From: Prevotellaceae bacterium UBA1726
Lineage (GTDB): Bacteria > Bacteroidota > Bacteroidia > Bacteroidales > Bacteroidaceae
Assembly: GCA_002316005.1 (NCBI GenBank)
Contig: DCIM01000064.1
Location: forward strand, 1 to 35,336
Reading direction: 5' to 3'
DNA: 35,336 bases
Shown here: positions 16,240 to 24,325 of the stretch, piece after piece
Numbering within the stretch: position 1 is the stretch's first letter
Layout: each line of letters opens with the position of its first letter
Made by a program: the position numbers and the translations under genes
The notes under the pieces: model-generated
Told to the model about the DNA's origin: nothing
Database searches by the model: none
Seen by the model: the letters and a program-made list of their open reading frames with translations, nothing else

Positions 16240-18582
16240 ATGAACAAATATCTTTTCGGTGCAATCTTCTTCGCATCAATACTTATGGGTTGCAACCCTC
16301 AATCAGAAAACTATAGTACAATGGTAGACGAGTTATACAACAAGATGTCGCTCGAGGAGCGCGTGGCGCAACTTCAGAGTTGCTTTATGAACGAGTTGTT
16401 TGATGAAAACGGAGAACTCGACACAGCGAAATGCAAGCAGCAGATTCCTAACGGAATAGGTCATTGCTCACAATATGCAAGTCAGATTCCTATGGACGCC
16501 AATCTCTTGCGCGACCGTGTGGCAAAACTGCAGGAATGGCTCATCAACAATACTCCTAACGGCATCCCTGCCCTCTTCCACGAGGAGGTGCTCTCGGGAA
16601 TCAACGCCCTCGATGCTACTATCTATCCACAGCAGATTGGACAGGCTTGTTCGTTCAATCCAGAACTTGCCGAACTCAAGACAAAGCAGACTGGCGAACA
16701 GATGCGCCGCATGGGTGGTGTGTTGTCGCTCTCACCTATGGTGGATGTATGCCGCACTCCAAGTTTCAACCGTCTTGAGGAGTCCTACGGCGAGGATGCC
16801 TATCTCTCGGCTGTCATGGGTACTGCCTTCGTGAAGGGTTTGCAGATGGGCGACCTGAAGAAGGGGGTTGGTGCTTGTTCGAAGCATTACCTCGGCTATG
16901 GTGGTGGTGGCGATGCTGACGAGAAGGAACTCATGGAGGAGATTCTCCTGCCTCACGAGACAATGATTCGCCTCGCTGGCAGTAAGGCTGTGATGCCGGG
17001 CTATCATGCCGTTCATGGTACGAAATGTGTGGCAAACGAGGAAATCCTTACCGACATCCTCAGTGGATATGTGGGTTTCGACGGAATGATTGTGAGCGAC
17101 TATACCGCCATCAGCCAACTCTATGACGCAAAGACTTCCGAGGAGCGTGCAGCCCTTGCCATCAATGCGGGCAATGATGTTGACTTCCCTACTGGTGCCG
17201 ACTATGCCACACTGCCTGAAGGCTTGAAGAAGGGGCTTGTCAAGGAGGAGGCATTCGAGCGTGCAGTGAAGAATGTGCTTCTGTACAAGTTCCGTTGTGG
17301 ACTGTTCGACAAGGACGCTTATCTCTACACCACCGAGAAGATTACCCTCGATACTCCAGAGGAGCGACAGACGGCTTACGACATCGCTTCACAATCAATA
17401 GTGCTGCTCGAAAACAATGGCATCTTGCCTCTGAAGGACACAAAGAAGGTTCTCCTCACTGGTCCTAACGCCAATTCCATGTGGGCAATGTGTGGCGACT
17501 ATTCTTATCCGGCAATGTCCTACTTCTGGAAGAAGCAGATTATCGGTAGTGAGAACCCTCATATCGTTGTCCTGAAGGAGGGTATGGAGAAATGTGCCCC
17601 TGAGGGATTCACTATCGACTATTCGCGTGGTTGCGACTGGACCGATGAGATTGAGACTCTCTATCAGGAGTTGGGCGATGAGCGTGCGTGGGAGTACGAG
17701 ATACTTCACAGAAAGGTTGACTCGGGCGAAGAAGCAAACCGCGAAGAGGCTCTGCGCAAGGCTGCCGACTGCGATGTCATCGTGGCTGCCGTGGGCGAGA
17801 ATGTGATGCTCTGTGGCGAGAACCGCGACCGAAAGGGATTGCGTCTGCCAGGCCGTCAGGAGGAATATGTAAAGAGTCTCATCGCCACTGGCAAACCGGT
17901 AGTGCTTGTTGTCTTTGGCGGTCGTGCACAGGTCATCAGCGAGATTGCCGACAAGTGTGCTGCTGTCATCCAGGCTTGGTATCCTGGCGAGGAGGGTGGA
18001 AATGCAGTTGCCGACATTCTCTATGGCAAGGTTTCACCTTCGGCAAAACTATCGGTTAGTTATCCTAACACCGAAATCACCGAACCGATTTGCTACAATC
18101 GCTCTGCCGAGAAGGACGCTCGCGTGGCATGGCCTTTCGGTTACGGATTGAGTTATACCAAGTTCGAATACAGCAATCTTCAGTTGAAGAACAAGACCTT
18201 GTGGACAAACGACGATTTCATAGAGTTGTCGCTGGATGTGACAAACACAGGTGATATGAAGGGTGATGAAATTGTGCAGATCTATCTCTCGCCAAAGGGC
18301 GACAACAAGAACATCCGTCCTATTCAGTTGCAGGGATTTGCCCGTGTGAGCCTTGCCAAGGGCGAGACAAGAACCATCCACACAAAACTCTACACCGAGC
18401 AGTTTGGCTATTACACCAACGAAGGCGGCAAGCGTCAGTGGAACATTGCTCCGGGCGAATACACCATCAAGGTTGGTGCTTCGTCAACCGATATCCGTCT
18501 CAGTATGGATGTTGAACTAAGTGGCAAAGCCGTTGCAAAACCAATCCGCGACTACTATTTCTCTGAATCGACCATCAAATAG
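16240..18582 (+). CDS. GH3 family beta-glycosidase (lipoprotein)
   Basis: A 780-residue retaining beta-glycosidase of family 3 (beta-glucosidase, xylosidase or similar). The ATG at 16240 gives a lipoprotein signal with lipobox LMG-Cys18; upstream in-frame codons run across the promoter. Domain 1 (TIM-barrel-like) has GIPALFHEEVLSG, CSKHYLGYG and the nucleophile Asp287 in GMIVSDYTAIS. Domain 2 (alpha/beta sandwich) starts near residue 385 (SIVLLENNGILPL) and holds GENRDRKGLRLPGRQEEY, the usual site of the acid/base Glu. Domain 3 is the fibronectin-III-like module (WPFGYGLSYTKFEYSNL onward). The nucleophile context is SDY rather than the commoner SDW. Substrate cannot be read from the sequence. 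It appears to be transcribed alone and convergent with the symporter gene. Confidence 0.93.
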   Translation: MNKYLFGAIFFASILMGCNPQSENYSTMVDELYNKMSLEERVAQLQSCFMNELFDENGELDTAKCKQQIPNGIGHCSQYASQIPMDANLLRDRVAKLQEWLINNTPNGIPALFHEEVLSGINALDATIYPQQIGQACSFNPELAELKTKQTGEQMRRMGGVLSLSPMVDVCRTPSFNRLEESYGEDAYLSAVMGTAFVKGLQMGDLKKGVGACSKHYLGYGGGGDADEKELMEEILLPHETMIRLAGSKAVMPGYHAVHGTKCVANEEILTDILSGYVGFDGMIVSDYTAISQLYDAKTSEERAALAINAGNDVDFPTGADYATLPEGLKKGLVKEEAFERAVKNVLLYKFRCGLFDKDAYLYTTEKITLDTPEERQTAYDIASQSIVLLENNGILPLKDTKKVLLTGPNANSMWAMCGDYSYPAMSYFWKKQIIGSENPHIVVLKEGMEKCAPEGFTIDYSRGCDWTDEIETLYQELGDERAWEYEILHRKVDSGEEANREEALRKAADCDVIVAAVGENVMLCGENRDRKGLRLPGRQEEYVKSLIATGKPVVLVVFGGRAQVISEIADKCAAVIQAWYPGEEGGNAVADILYGKVSPSAKLSVSYPNTEITEPICYNRSAEKDARVAWPFGYGLSYTKFEYSNLQLKNKTLWTNDDFIELSLDVTNTGDMKGDEIVQIYLSPKGDNKNIRPIQLQGFARVSLAKGETRTIHTKLYTEQFGYYTNEGGKRQWNIAPGEYTIKVGASSTDIRLSMDVELSGKAVAKPIRDYYFSESTIK

Positions 18583-18645
18583 GCAAGGAAGAGGAGAAAG
18601 CGTACATAGCGTTTAATGATTCGGCCGGAGGCGAGGTAGGATTAT

Positions 18646-19911
18646 CTAAAGAGACTCGTTGCGTGTGACCTTGTTCACTATGGCGCAGACACACGAGTCG
18701 CTCCAGACATTCTCGGCGGTTTCAATCATGTCGATGATGGTGAAGATAGGAAGGATGATGCCCATTATGGCTACAGGAGCCCCAACGCCTGACATGAGTG
18801 AAAGAGTAAGGAAGAAGCAACCCATTGGAACACCAGCATTACCAACGGCTGAGATTACGGAAATAACGAGCCAAAGTAACAGTGTTGGCAGAATGGAAAA
18901 GAGATTGGAGGAAAGGTCTATCAAACCGCCATTCTGCATAACGAACAATGAGGTGACGAGGATGAAAGCCGCACAACCATTCATGTTGATTGTGGTACAG
19001 ATTGGGAGTACGAAACGAGCCACCTCAGGACGCACATTGCCTCGTTCCTCGGCAGAACGCATAGTGACAGGTAATGTGGCAGCACTGGACTTGGTGAAGA
19101 GGGCCATGAGCACAGCCGGACTCATCTGTTTCAAAAGACGCAAAGGGTTGATGCCTCGCAACAGTAGGAAGATTGGCAGGACTACAAAGAACTGTACGCA
19201 GTTTCCACCAAGTATGACGAGCACATACTTGCCCAACGAACCGACTATGATGCCACCACTGACCTGTGCAGAGAGTTGTTCGGCGAAAGCCACGATGCCC
19301 AGAGGGAGTGCCCAGATGAGAGCATGGATGAGCGTATAGAGAATGTCCTGAAGTCCCTGAATGAAACGATAGACAACATTGACCTGTTCATTGCCTTTTT
19401 TGAGCAGATGGGCAATGGTCAATCCAATAGCAGCAGCCACAAGTAGGATGCTGAGCACATTGCCCGAGGCAAAAGGCTGGATGATGTTGTTAGGAATGAC
19501 ACTAAGGATGTGGTTGTAGAAGGACAATCCCCCCTCCGACTCCCCCGATGGTGAGGGTTGATCGGCAGTGAGAAGAGAGCCGACAGGTAGGTTCTCGGGG
19601 CGAATGATAAGGTAGAGCACCAATCCGACAAAGGCTGCAGCCAGTGTGGTGAGCAGTGTGTACTTGATGGTGTGGAAGAAGATTCGGCCTGTGTTCTTCT
19701 CACCTCCCAACGAGGCCAGTGTGGTGATGACAGCCAATGCGATGGTTGGTACAGCCACAAACTGAAAGAGTCGTGTGTAGGCAGTAGCCACGAAATCGGA
19801 GGTGGCGTTTATCCAATCCAGCCCGAGTAGTCCGAGTGAAGCACCAATAATGAGTGCTGCTATCCAGAGCAGCATCTGGCGATTGTCGAATTTTAATTTG
19901 TTATCATTCAT
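18646..19911 (-). CDS. Dicarboxylate/amino acid:cation symporter (DAACS family)
   Basis: An inner-membrane sodium- or proton-coupled transporter for dicarboxylates or acidic/neutral amino acids, GltP/GltT/SstT fold. About eight membrane segments plus two re-entrant hairpins are visible. The first hairpin and binding region read TKSSAATLPVTMRSAEE and the next conserved helix reads LPICTTINMNGCAAFI, equivalent to the NMDGT motif with Asn for Asp, so it may not be a standard glutamate/aspartate carrier. I prefer the ATG at 19911 (MNDNKLKF); an in-frame ATG at 19941 would add ten residues, and both lie within the predicted transcript. The loop at about residues 115-135 (TADQPSPSGESEGGLS) is encoded by an unusually C-rich stretch (19527-19562). 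Single gene with its own promoter. Confidence 0.9.
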   Translation of the reverse strand: MNDNKLKFDNRQMLLWIAALIIGASLGLLGLDWINATSDFVATAYTRLFQFVAVPTIALAVITTLASLGGEKNTGRIFFHTIKYTLLTTLAAAFVGLVLYLIIRPENLPVGSLLTADQPSPSGESEGGLSFYNHILSVIPNNIIQPFASGNVLSILLVAAAIGLTIAHLLKKGNEQVNVVYRFIQGLQDILYTLIHALIWALPLGIVAFAEQLSAQVSGGIIVGSLGKYVLVILGGNCVQFFVVLPIFLLLRGINPLRLLKQMSPAVLMALFTKSSAATLPVTMRSAEERGNVRPEVARFVLPICTTINMNGCAAFILVTSLFVMQNGGLIDLSSNLFSILPTLLLWLVISVISAVGNAGVPMGCFFLTLSLMSGVGAPVAIMGIILPIFTIIDMIETAENVWSDSCVCAIVNKVTRNESL

Positions 19912-19969
19912 GTTGGTGGTTTTATTACTAAACATCCCCATCGGTGTATGTCTATTTGATTTTCGTTGG

Positions 19970-20000
19970 CAAAATTACTGTTTTTTTTCGAAAATGCAAT
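19970..20000 (-). promoter_or_regulatory. Promoter of the symporter gene
   Basis: Minus strand: -33 ATTG (20000-19997), 19-base spacer, -7 TAATTTTG (19977-19970), 58 bases before the ATG at 19911. Confidence 0.65.
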
Positions 20001-20074
20001 AACATCGGTTTAGTAATCGCATATTACAGACATGTATAATTGCAAAACGCAATAATTGTTTCCCACATTATAAT

Positions 20075-20551
20075 TCACAATTCTTTCTCCATGTGAATAG
20101 TTGTCGCTGTATGACCTGAATTACCCAGACGCGAAGGAAGATGCTGAAAACCATACTTTTCATACATGCTTACAGCATGCGAGAATTCGGGAAAACTCTC
20201 GATGTACAGGTAGTCGTATCCAGCAGCCTTTGCAGCCTCAACAACCTGTTGCATCAATCTATTACCCATTCCTTTGCCTCTCAGTTTGGGAGAGAAATAG
20301 AACTTGACCAGTTCTACATAGCCAGTAGGAAGTCCTTCAGTAGGATAATATCCACAGCCTCCAAGAACCTCTCCCTCGTCCTCCACAACAAAATACTCAC
20401 TCCTTGGAGTACGAAATGTCTCGAACATGGAGAGAGTACGAGGGTCATCATACACCGTATTCACCAGAGGTGCATGATACTCCTTAAAGACAGACTTGAT
20501 AAGACGAGCCAGAGCCGTATTGTCAGATTGTTGTATGTTGCGTATTGTCAT
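20075..20551 (-). CDS. GNAT family N-acetyltransferase
   Basis: A 158-residue acyl-CoA-dependent acetyltransferase. The fold order is clear: strand 1 TIRNIQQSDN, strand 4 VELVKFYFSPKLRGKGMG with the pyrophosphate-binding R/Q-x-x-G-x-G/A loop (LRGKGMGNRLM), and strand 5/helix 4 YLYIESFPEFSHAVSMYEKYGF. The acceptor is unknown; related small GNATs acetylate free amino acids, peptides or toxic analogues. It is the last gene of the leftward run, starting 6 bases after the azlD stop, so it is probably co-expressed with the exporter and sulfur genes. That suggests an amino-acid or thiol substrate, but this is inference from position only. Confidence 0.85.
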   Translation of the reverse strand: MTIRNIQQSDNTALARLIKSVFKEYHAPLVNTVYDDPRTLSMFETFRTPRSEYFVVEDEGEVLGGCGYYPTEGLPTGYVELVKFYFSPKLRGKGMGNRLMQQVVEAAKAAGYDYLYIESFPEFSHAVSMYEKYGFQHLPSRLGNSGHTATTIHMEKEL

Positions 20552-20557
20552 ACGTCC

Positions 20558-20881
20558 TTAAATAATATGTATCAACAGCATATTGAAAACCGTTCCGCCT
20601 GCGATGGAAAGCAACATATTTTTTCGCCACAAATGAAGCAGGATGCAACAGATGATTCCAAATATTTGAGGTATGCCATAATCCCCTTTCTGAAATTCAA
20701 CATCCTTAAGGCAATAGACGACAAGGATGCCGAACACTGCACTCGGAAGGCATTGGCTTAGGTAATGGACAAATCGAGGTGTGCGCTTCTCGCTGGAAAA
20801 GAGTACGAAACTGATGAAGCGGGTGGTCATCACTCCTAATGCCATAAGTCCTATTGTTACAATCTGTTGGGTTGCTGTCAT
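20558..20881 (-). CDS. azlD: AzlD family branched-chain amino acid exporter subunit
   Basis: A 107-residue membrane protein, the small subunit of AzlCD-type exporters (E. coli YgaZH and Corynebacterium BrnFE are relatives; BrnFE also exports methionine). The start at 20881 (MTATQQIVTIGLMALGVMTT) forms an ATGA overlap of 4 bases with the azlC stop, which implies translational coupling; the frame extends further upstream but only inside azlC. Three or four hydrophobic segments are visible, with TRFISFVLFSSEKRTPRFVHYLSQCLPSAV, the conserved cytoplasmic-loop pattern, in the middle. Confidence 0.9.
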   Translation of the reverse strand: MTATQQIVTIGLMALGVMTTRFISFVLFSSEKRTPRFVHYLSQCLPSAVFGILVVYCLKDVEFQKGDYGIPQIFGIICCILLHLWRKNMLLSIAGGTVFNMLLIHII

Positions 20882-21555
20882 GCTCTCGCCTCCCTTCTGT
20901 AAGTGTAGTAAAGTACTCCAAGGATTATCACCATCGTTGGAATGATGAACTTCGAAGCCCCAAACACCAAGAGGCACAATACGGCTGTACAGATGCCTAC
21001 CCATGCCGACAGGTGTGTCTTGCGGTTCCTGACATAGTCATCCATGAAGATGGCAACAAACATTGCTGTCACCACAAACTCCAGTCCTTGCAAGTACTGC
21101 ATCACAGTATCAGAGAGCATAGCACCAAGAAAGTACCCCATCAGTCCTCCGGATATCCAATAGACGTAATCAAGAAGTGACAGCCATAGCTGCTGACAGA
21201 AGCTCCCACCATTGGCATAGTTGATAGCAAAGGTCTCATCACTCATCCAGAATATCAGGAAGGGCTTATACCATCCGGCATTTCTCCATCTTCCGAGCAT
21301 TGAGATGCCGTAGAAGATATGACGTGCCCCCACCACCAAAGCCATGGCGAGCGCAGCAAACGGTTGATAGGCGCCACAAAGTATAGTAAGACCTATGAAC
21401 TCCACAGAACCGCTATACACAACCATCGCCATCCCAAGGCTTATCCAGACAGGATAACCCATCGACGCAGCAAGAAGTCCGTAGGATGCACCCAGGAACC
21501 AATATGCTCCCAGTACGGGTAGCGATAGTCGGAAAGCGTTTCTGAAGTCGTTCAT
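20878..21555 (-). CDS. azlC: AzlC family branched-chain amino acid exporter permease
   Basis: A 225-residue integral membrane protein, the large subunit of the AzlCD exporter. Signature segments are ASYGLLAASMGYPVWISLGMA, VYSGSVEFIGL and the strongly conserved VVGARHIFYGISML. It starts 7 bases after the stop of the PLP-enzyme gene and overlaps azlD by 4 bases. In context the exporter may remove methionine, homocysteine or a related amino acid made by the sulfur genes upstream; this is inferred from operon position and from the methionine export known for BrnFE. Confidence 0.9.
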   Translation of the reverse strand: MNDFRNAFRLSLPVLGAYWFLGASYGLLAASMGYPVWISLGMAMVVYSGSVEFIGLTILCGAYQPFAALAMALVVGARHIFYGISMLGRWRNAGWYKPFLIFWMSDETFAINYANGGSFCQQLWLSLLDYVYWISGGLMGYFLGAMLSDTVMQYLQGLEFVVTAMFVAIFMDDYVRNRKTHLSAWVGICTAVLCLLVFGASKFIIPTMVIILGVLYYTYRREARA

Positions 21556-21562
21556 TCAATGA

Positions 21563-22768
21563 TTATTGTCTTTCCAATGCCTGAACGATATCATTGAAGA
21601 GATCGTTGACACTCTCAAGTCCTACAGACAACCGGATAGTGGTATCATAGACATCCATGGCCCTTCTCTGACTTCCGCTGAAGCCGGCGTAGATGGTAGA
21701 GGCAGGATGTAGTGCCAGAGAACGGTTGTCGAAGAGATTGGAAGAGCGGTGTATCACCTTCAGTGAGTTGAGAAACTGAATGGCTGCCGATTTGTCTTCC
21801 AGATCAATGGTGAGCATAGCGCCCGATGTTGGTCCATAAAGTTTTCGAGTCAGCTCATAGAAAGGATTGTCGGGCAGACCTGTGTAGTTGACATGCTTGA
21901 TGGCAGGAACGGTGGTAAGGAGTGTTGCCAGTTTCTGCGCATTGTCAGCCTGCAGACGATAGCGTGCCTGGAGCGATTCCAGACCTACTGTCTGCATATA
22001 GGCAGCATGCGGCGTCATGATTGCTCCCATGTTAAAGAACAGTTCTCCTCTTGTCCTTATCTTAATGACAGGGAAGGTGCCGTAGTCGATTAGCAATCCT
22101 CCAAGGCTCGTGGCACCAGCAGAGATGTATTTTGTACTGCTTACGATTTGCGCATCCATGCCTAACTTCCGACCATCAAATTCGGTGAAAGGAATGAGTG
22201 TGGTATCAGCTATGACAGGTACATTATGGCTGTGTGCTATCTCTGCAAGAGCAGTGACATCGGCCACCTCCTGCTGTGGGTTAGTGATAATCTCAAAAAA
22301 GAGGCAGCATGTGTTTTCGTCTATTGCACCTCTCACAGCATCAATGTCGAGAAGATTCACTTCACGCGTCTCCACTCCGAATCGTCCGAGGGTGGTCTTC
22401 ATCAGACTTACGGTATTACCGAAGAGGTGGTTCGAGGTGACGATATTCTTACCAGCAGAGGCAAAGCAGAACAGCACATTGGCTATTGCTGCCATGCCTG
22501 TATTGAATGCGTAGACATTATTGGCGCCAGTTAGTGATTTCACTCGATTCTCAAAGAAGGTGACGGTAGGATTCATTACACGGGAATATTCCGGGTCGAG
22601 AGTTCTTCCTGTGAATGAATCCGTCATCTGTTTTGCTGTCTCAAACTCAAACGAACAGCAATGATATACGGGCATAGACATGGCTCCGTATGCGTCTGGC
22701 TTGGGATAGTCGGTGAGTGTGGCGAGTGTAGCCCCCTCGAGGGGGGCATTTTCAGATAATTGTTCCAT
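21563..22768 (-). CDS. Cys/Met metabolism PLP-dependent enzyme (MetY/MetZ/gamma-lyase-like)
   Basis: A 401-residue fold-type-I PLP enzyme of the cystathionine gamma-synthase superfamily. Visible markers are the substrate/phosphate region YSRVMNPTVTFFENRV, the cofactor loop FNTGMAAIANVLF, the Asp-containing strand VPVIADTTLIP and the PLP-binding Lys213 in SSTKYISAGATSLGG. Members make homocysteine from O-acyl-homoserine and sulfide or a thiocarboxylated carrier (MetY/MetZ), make cystathionine, or cleave methionine; the sequence alone does not settle which. The neighbours (carrier, adenylase, JAMM peptidase) favour a MetY-like sulfhydrylase using a protein thiocarboxylate. It follows the desulfurase gene by 3 bases. 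The N-terminus (NAPLEGATLATLTDYPKPDAYG) is encoded partly by a perfect GC-rich palindrome at 22732-22745. Confidence 0.88.
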   Translation of the reverse strand: MEQLSENAPLEGATLATLTDYPKPDAYGAMSMPVYHCCSFEFETAKQMTDSFTGRTLDPEYSRVMNPTVTFFENRVKSLTGANNVYAFNTGMAAIANVLFCFASAGKNIVTSNHLFGNTVSLMKTTLGRFGVETREVNLLDIDAVRGAIDENTCCLFFEIITNPQQEVADVTALAEIAHSHNVPVIADTTLIPFTEFDGRKLGMDAQIVSSTKYISAGATSLGGLLIDYGTFPVIKIRTRGELFFNMGAIMTPHAAYMQTVGLESLQARYRLQADNAQKLATLLTTVPAIKHVNYTGLPDNPFYELTRKLYGPTSGAMLTIDLEDKSAAIQFLNSLKVIHRSSNLFDNRSLALHPASTIYAGFSGSQRRAMDVYDTTIRLSVGLESVNDLFNDIVQALERQ

Positions 22769-22771
22769 TCT

Positions 22772-24325
22772 CTACTTCTTCGAACTTACTATTTTCTGTA
22801 ATGCTATTACAAGTCGGTCCACTTCCTCGCGGGTATTGTAAACTGCAAATGTAGGGCGTACCGACATCTCATACCCTAAGGCGCGCAAGGCAGGTTGTGC
22901 ACAGTGATGACCGGCACGAACGGCTATGCCCTCCTTGTCGAGAAGTTGTCCAACCTCTGGCGCTGGAATGCCAGGAATATCGAGAGATATCACACTCACA
23001 CGATTGCGAGGATTACCAATGATGTCGATTCCCGGTATGCGGGCAATCTGCTGGCGGGCATATTCCGTGAGTTCATGCTCATGGCGTTCTATGTTGAGAA
23101 TACCAACGCTTTGAACAAAATCGAGTGCATAACCCAGACCTATGGCATCGGCAATGTTTGGTGTTCCTGCCTCGAAACGAGCAGGAGGTGCATTGAACTG
23201 AGTGCGTTCCAGCGTTACATCCTTTATCATGTTTCCACCGCCTTGCCATGGTGGAAGCATCTCCAGTCGCTCCTTCTTGCCATAAACCACTCCGATTCCT
23301 GAAGGACCATAGATCTTATGACCAGAGAAGACGAAGAAGTCGGCATCAAGTTCCTGAACATCCACCTTGGTGTGGGCAATCGACTGCGCTCCATCAATGA
23401 GAACAGGAATTCCGTGTGCATGAGCAATGCGTATGATGCTACGCACATCATTGATTGTGCCGAATGTGTTATTTACATGACCGACGGAAACAAACTTTGT
23501 GCGTGGTGATATCAGATGTTCCAATTCAGAGAGGATAAGGTCGCCATTCTTATCAATAGGTATAGCGCGTAGTTCTGCACCATGAGCCTTTGCCACCTGC
23601 TGCCAAGGTACAATGTTGGCGTGGTGATCGAGTGTGGAAACAATGACATTGTCACCTTCCTCAAGGTACTTGTCGCCAAAAGTGTGAGCCACGAGGTTGA
23701 TGCCCTCTGTGGTACCACGGACAAAGACGATATTATCCTTCGATGGAGCATTGATGAACCGTGCCACCTTCTCACGAGCACCTTCATACTGGTCGGTTGA
23801 ACGTGCAGCAAGCGTGTGGGCACCACGGTGAATGTTGGAATAGTCGTGCTTGTAGAACTCCGACAAACCATCAATCACCCTCAAAGGCTTTTGCGTAGTG
23901 GCACCATTGTCAAACCATACAAGGTCGTGTCCATTGACCTTCTGGTTGAGCACGGGGAACTGCGAACGAACATCGGTGGTATTGACAGAATCAGTCTCTT
24001 CATAATGCAGATTCTTCACTATCTCCGTCTCTGGTATGCCTAAGCCAAATCCGTTGTTGTCCAATATGCAATGTTCCTTGTCGGGCTTCACATCGTCGGC
24101 TTCCGTAGGAACAGCATGGTCTTCCTCCCCGAAAAACTTAGCCACCACATCCTTGAACAGTGCAAGGTCGGCAGGACTAAGGCTTCCGATAGAGCCTTCG
24201 CCGATGGCTGGCGCATGAGGAGTACCTGCGGGTACAGGTATCTCATCAGGCACTTCATTTGGCACAGCAATCTGAGGAATGGAACCAATGCCTGGCAGAT
24301 TTGCTATGTTGATATCATCAATCAT
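22772..24325 (-). CDS. SufS-like cysteine desulfurase with N-terminal encapsulin-cargo extension
   Basis: A 517-residue PLP enzyme that converts cysteine to alanine plus enzyme-bound persulfide. Residues from about 117 (TDVRSQFPVLNQ) form a complete group II (SufS/CsdA) desulfurase: the PLP Lys337 is in FSGHKIYGPSG and the persulfide Cys475 in RAGHHCAQPALR. The first ~116 residues are not part of any desulfurase. They are Pro/Gly/Ile- and acid-rich and look disordered (ANLPGIGSIPQIAVPNEVP..., IGEGSIGSLSPADLALF). Such an extension is the known cargo-loading domain of desulfurases packed in Family 2 encapsulins (Synechococcus SrpI system). Its start codon abuts the stop of the encapsulin gene (TAAATG), so the two are surely co-translated. 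It should therefore sit inside the shell. Confidence 0.95.
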   Translation of the reverse strand: MIDDINIANLPGIGSIPQIAVPNEVPDEIPVPAGTPHAPAIGEGSIGSLSPADLALFKDVVAKFFGEEDHAVPTEADDVKPDKEHCILDNNGFGLGIPETEIVKNLHYEETDSVNTTDVRSQFPVLNQKVNGHDLVWFDNGATTQKPLRVIDGLSEFYKHDYSNIHRGAHTLAARSTDQYEGAREKVARFINAPSKDNIVFVRGTTEGINLVAHTFGDKYLEEGDNVIVSTLDHHANIVPWQQVAKAHGAELRAIPIDKNGDLILSELEHLISPRTKFVSVGHVNNTFGTINDVRSIIRIAHAHGIPVLIDGAQSIAHTKVDVQELDADFFVFSGHKIYGPSGIGVVYGKKERLEMLPPWQGGGNMIKDVTLERTQFNAPPARFEAGTPNIADAIGLGYALDFVQSVGILNIERHEHELTEYARQQIARIPGIDIIGNPRNRVSVISLDIPGIPAPEVGQLLDKEGIAVRAGHHCAQPALRALGYEMSVRPTFAVYNTREEVDRLVIALQKIVSSKK

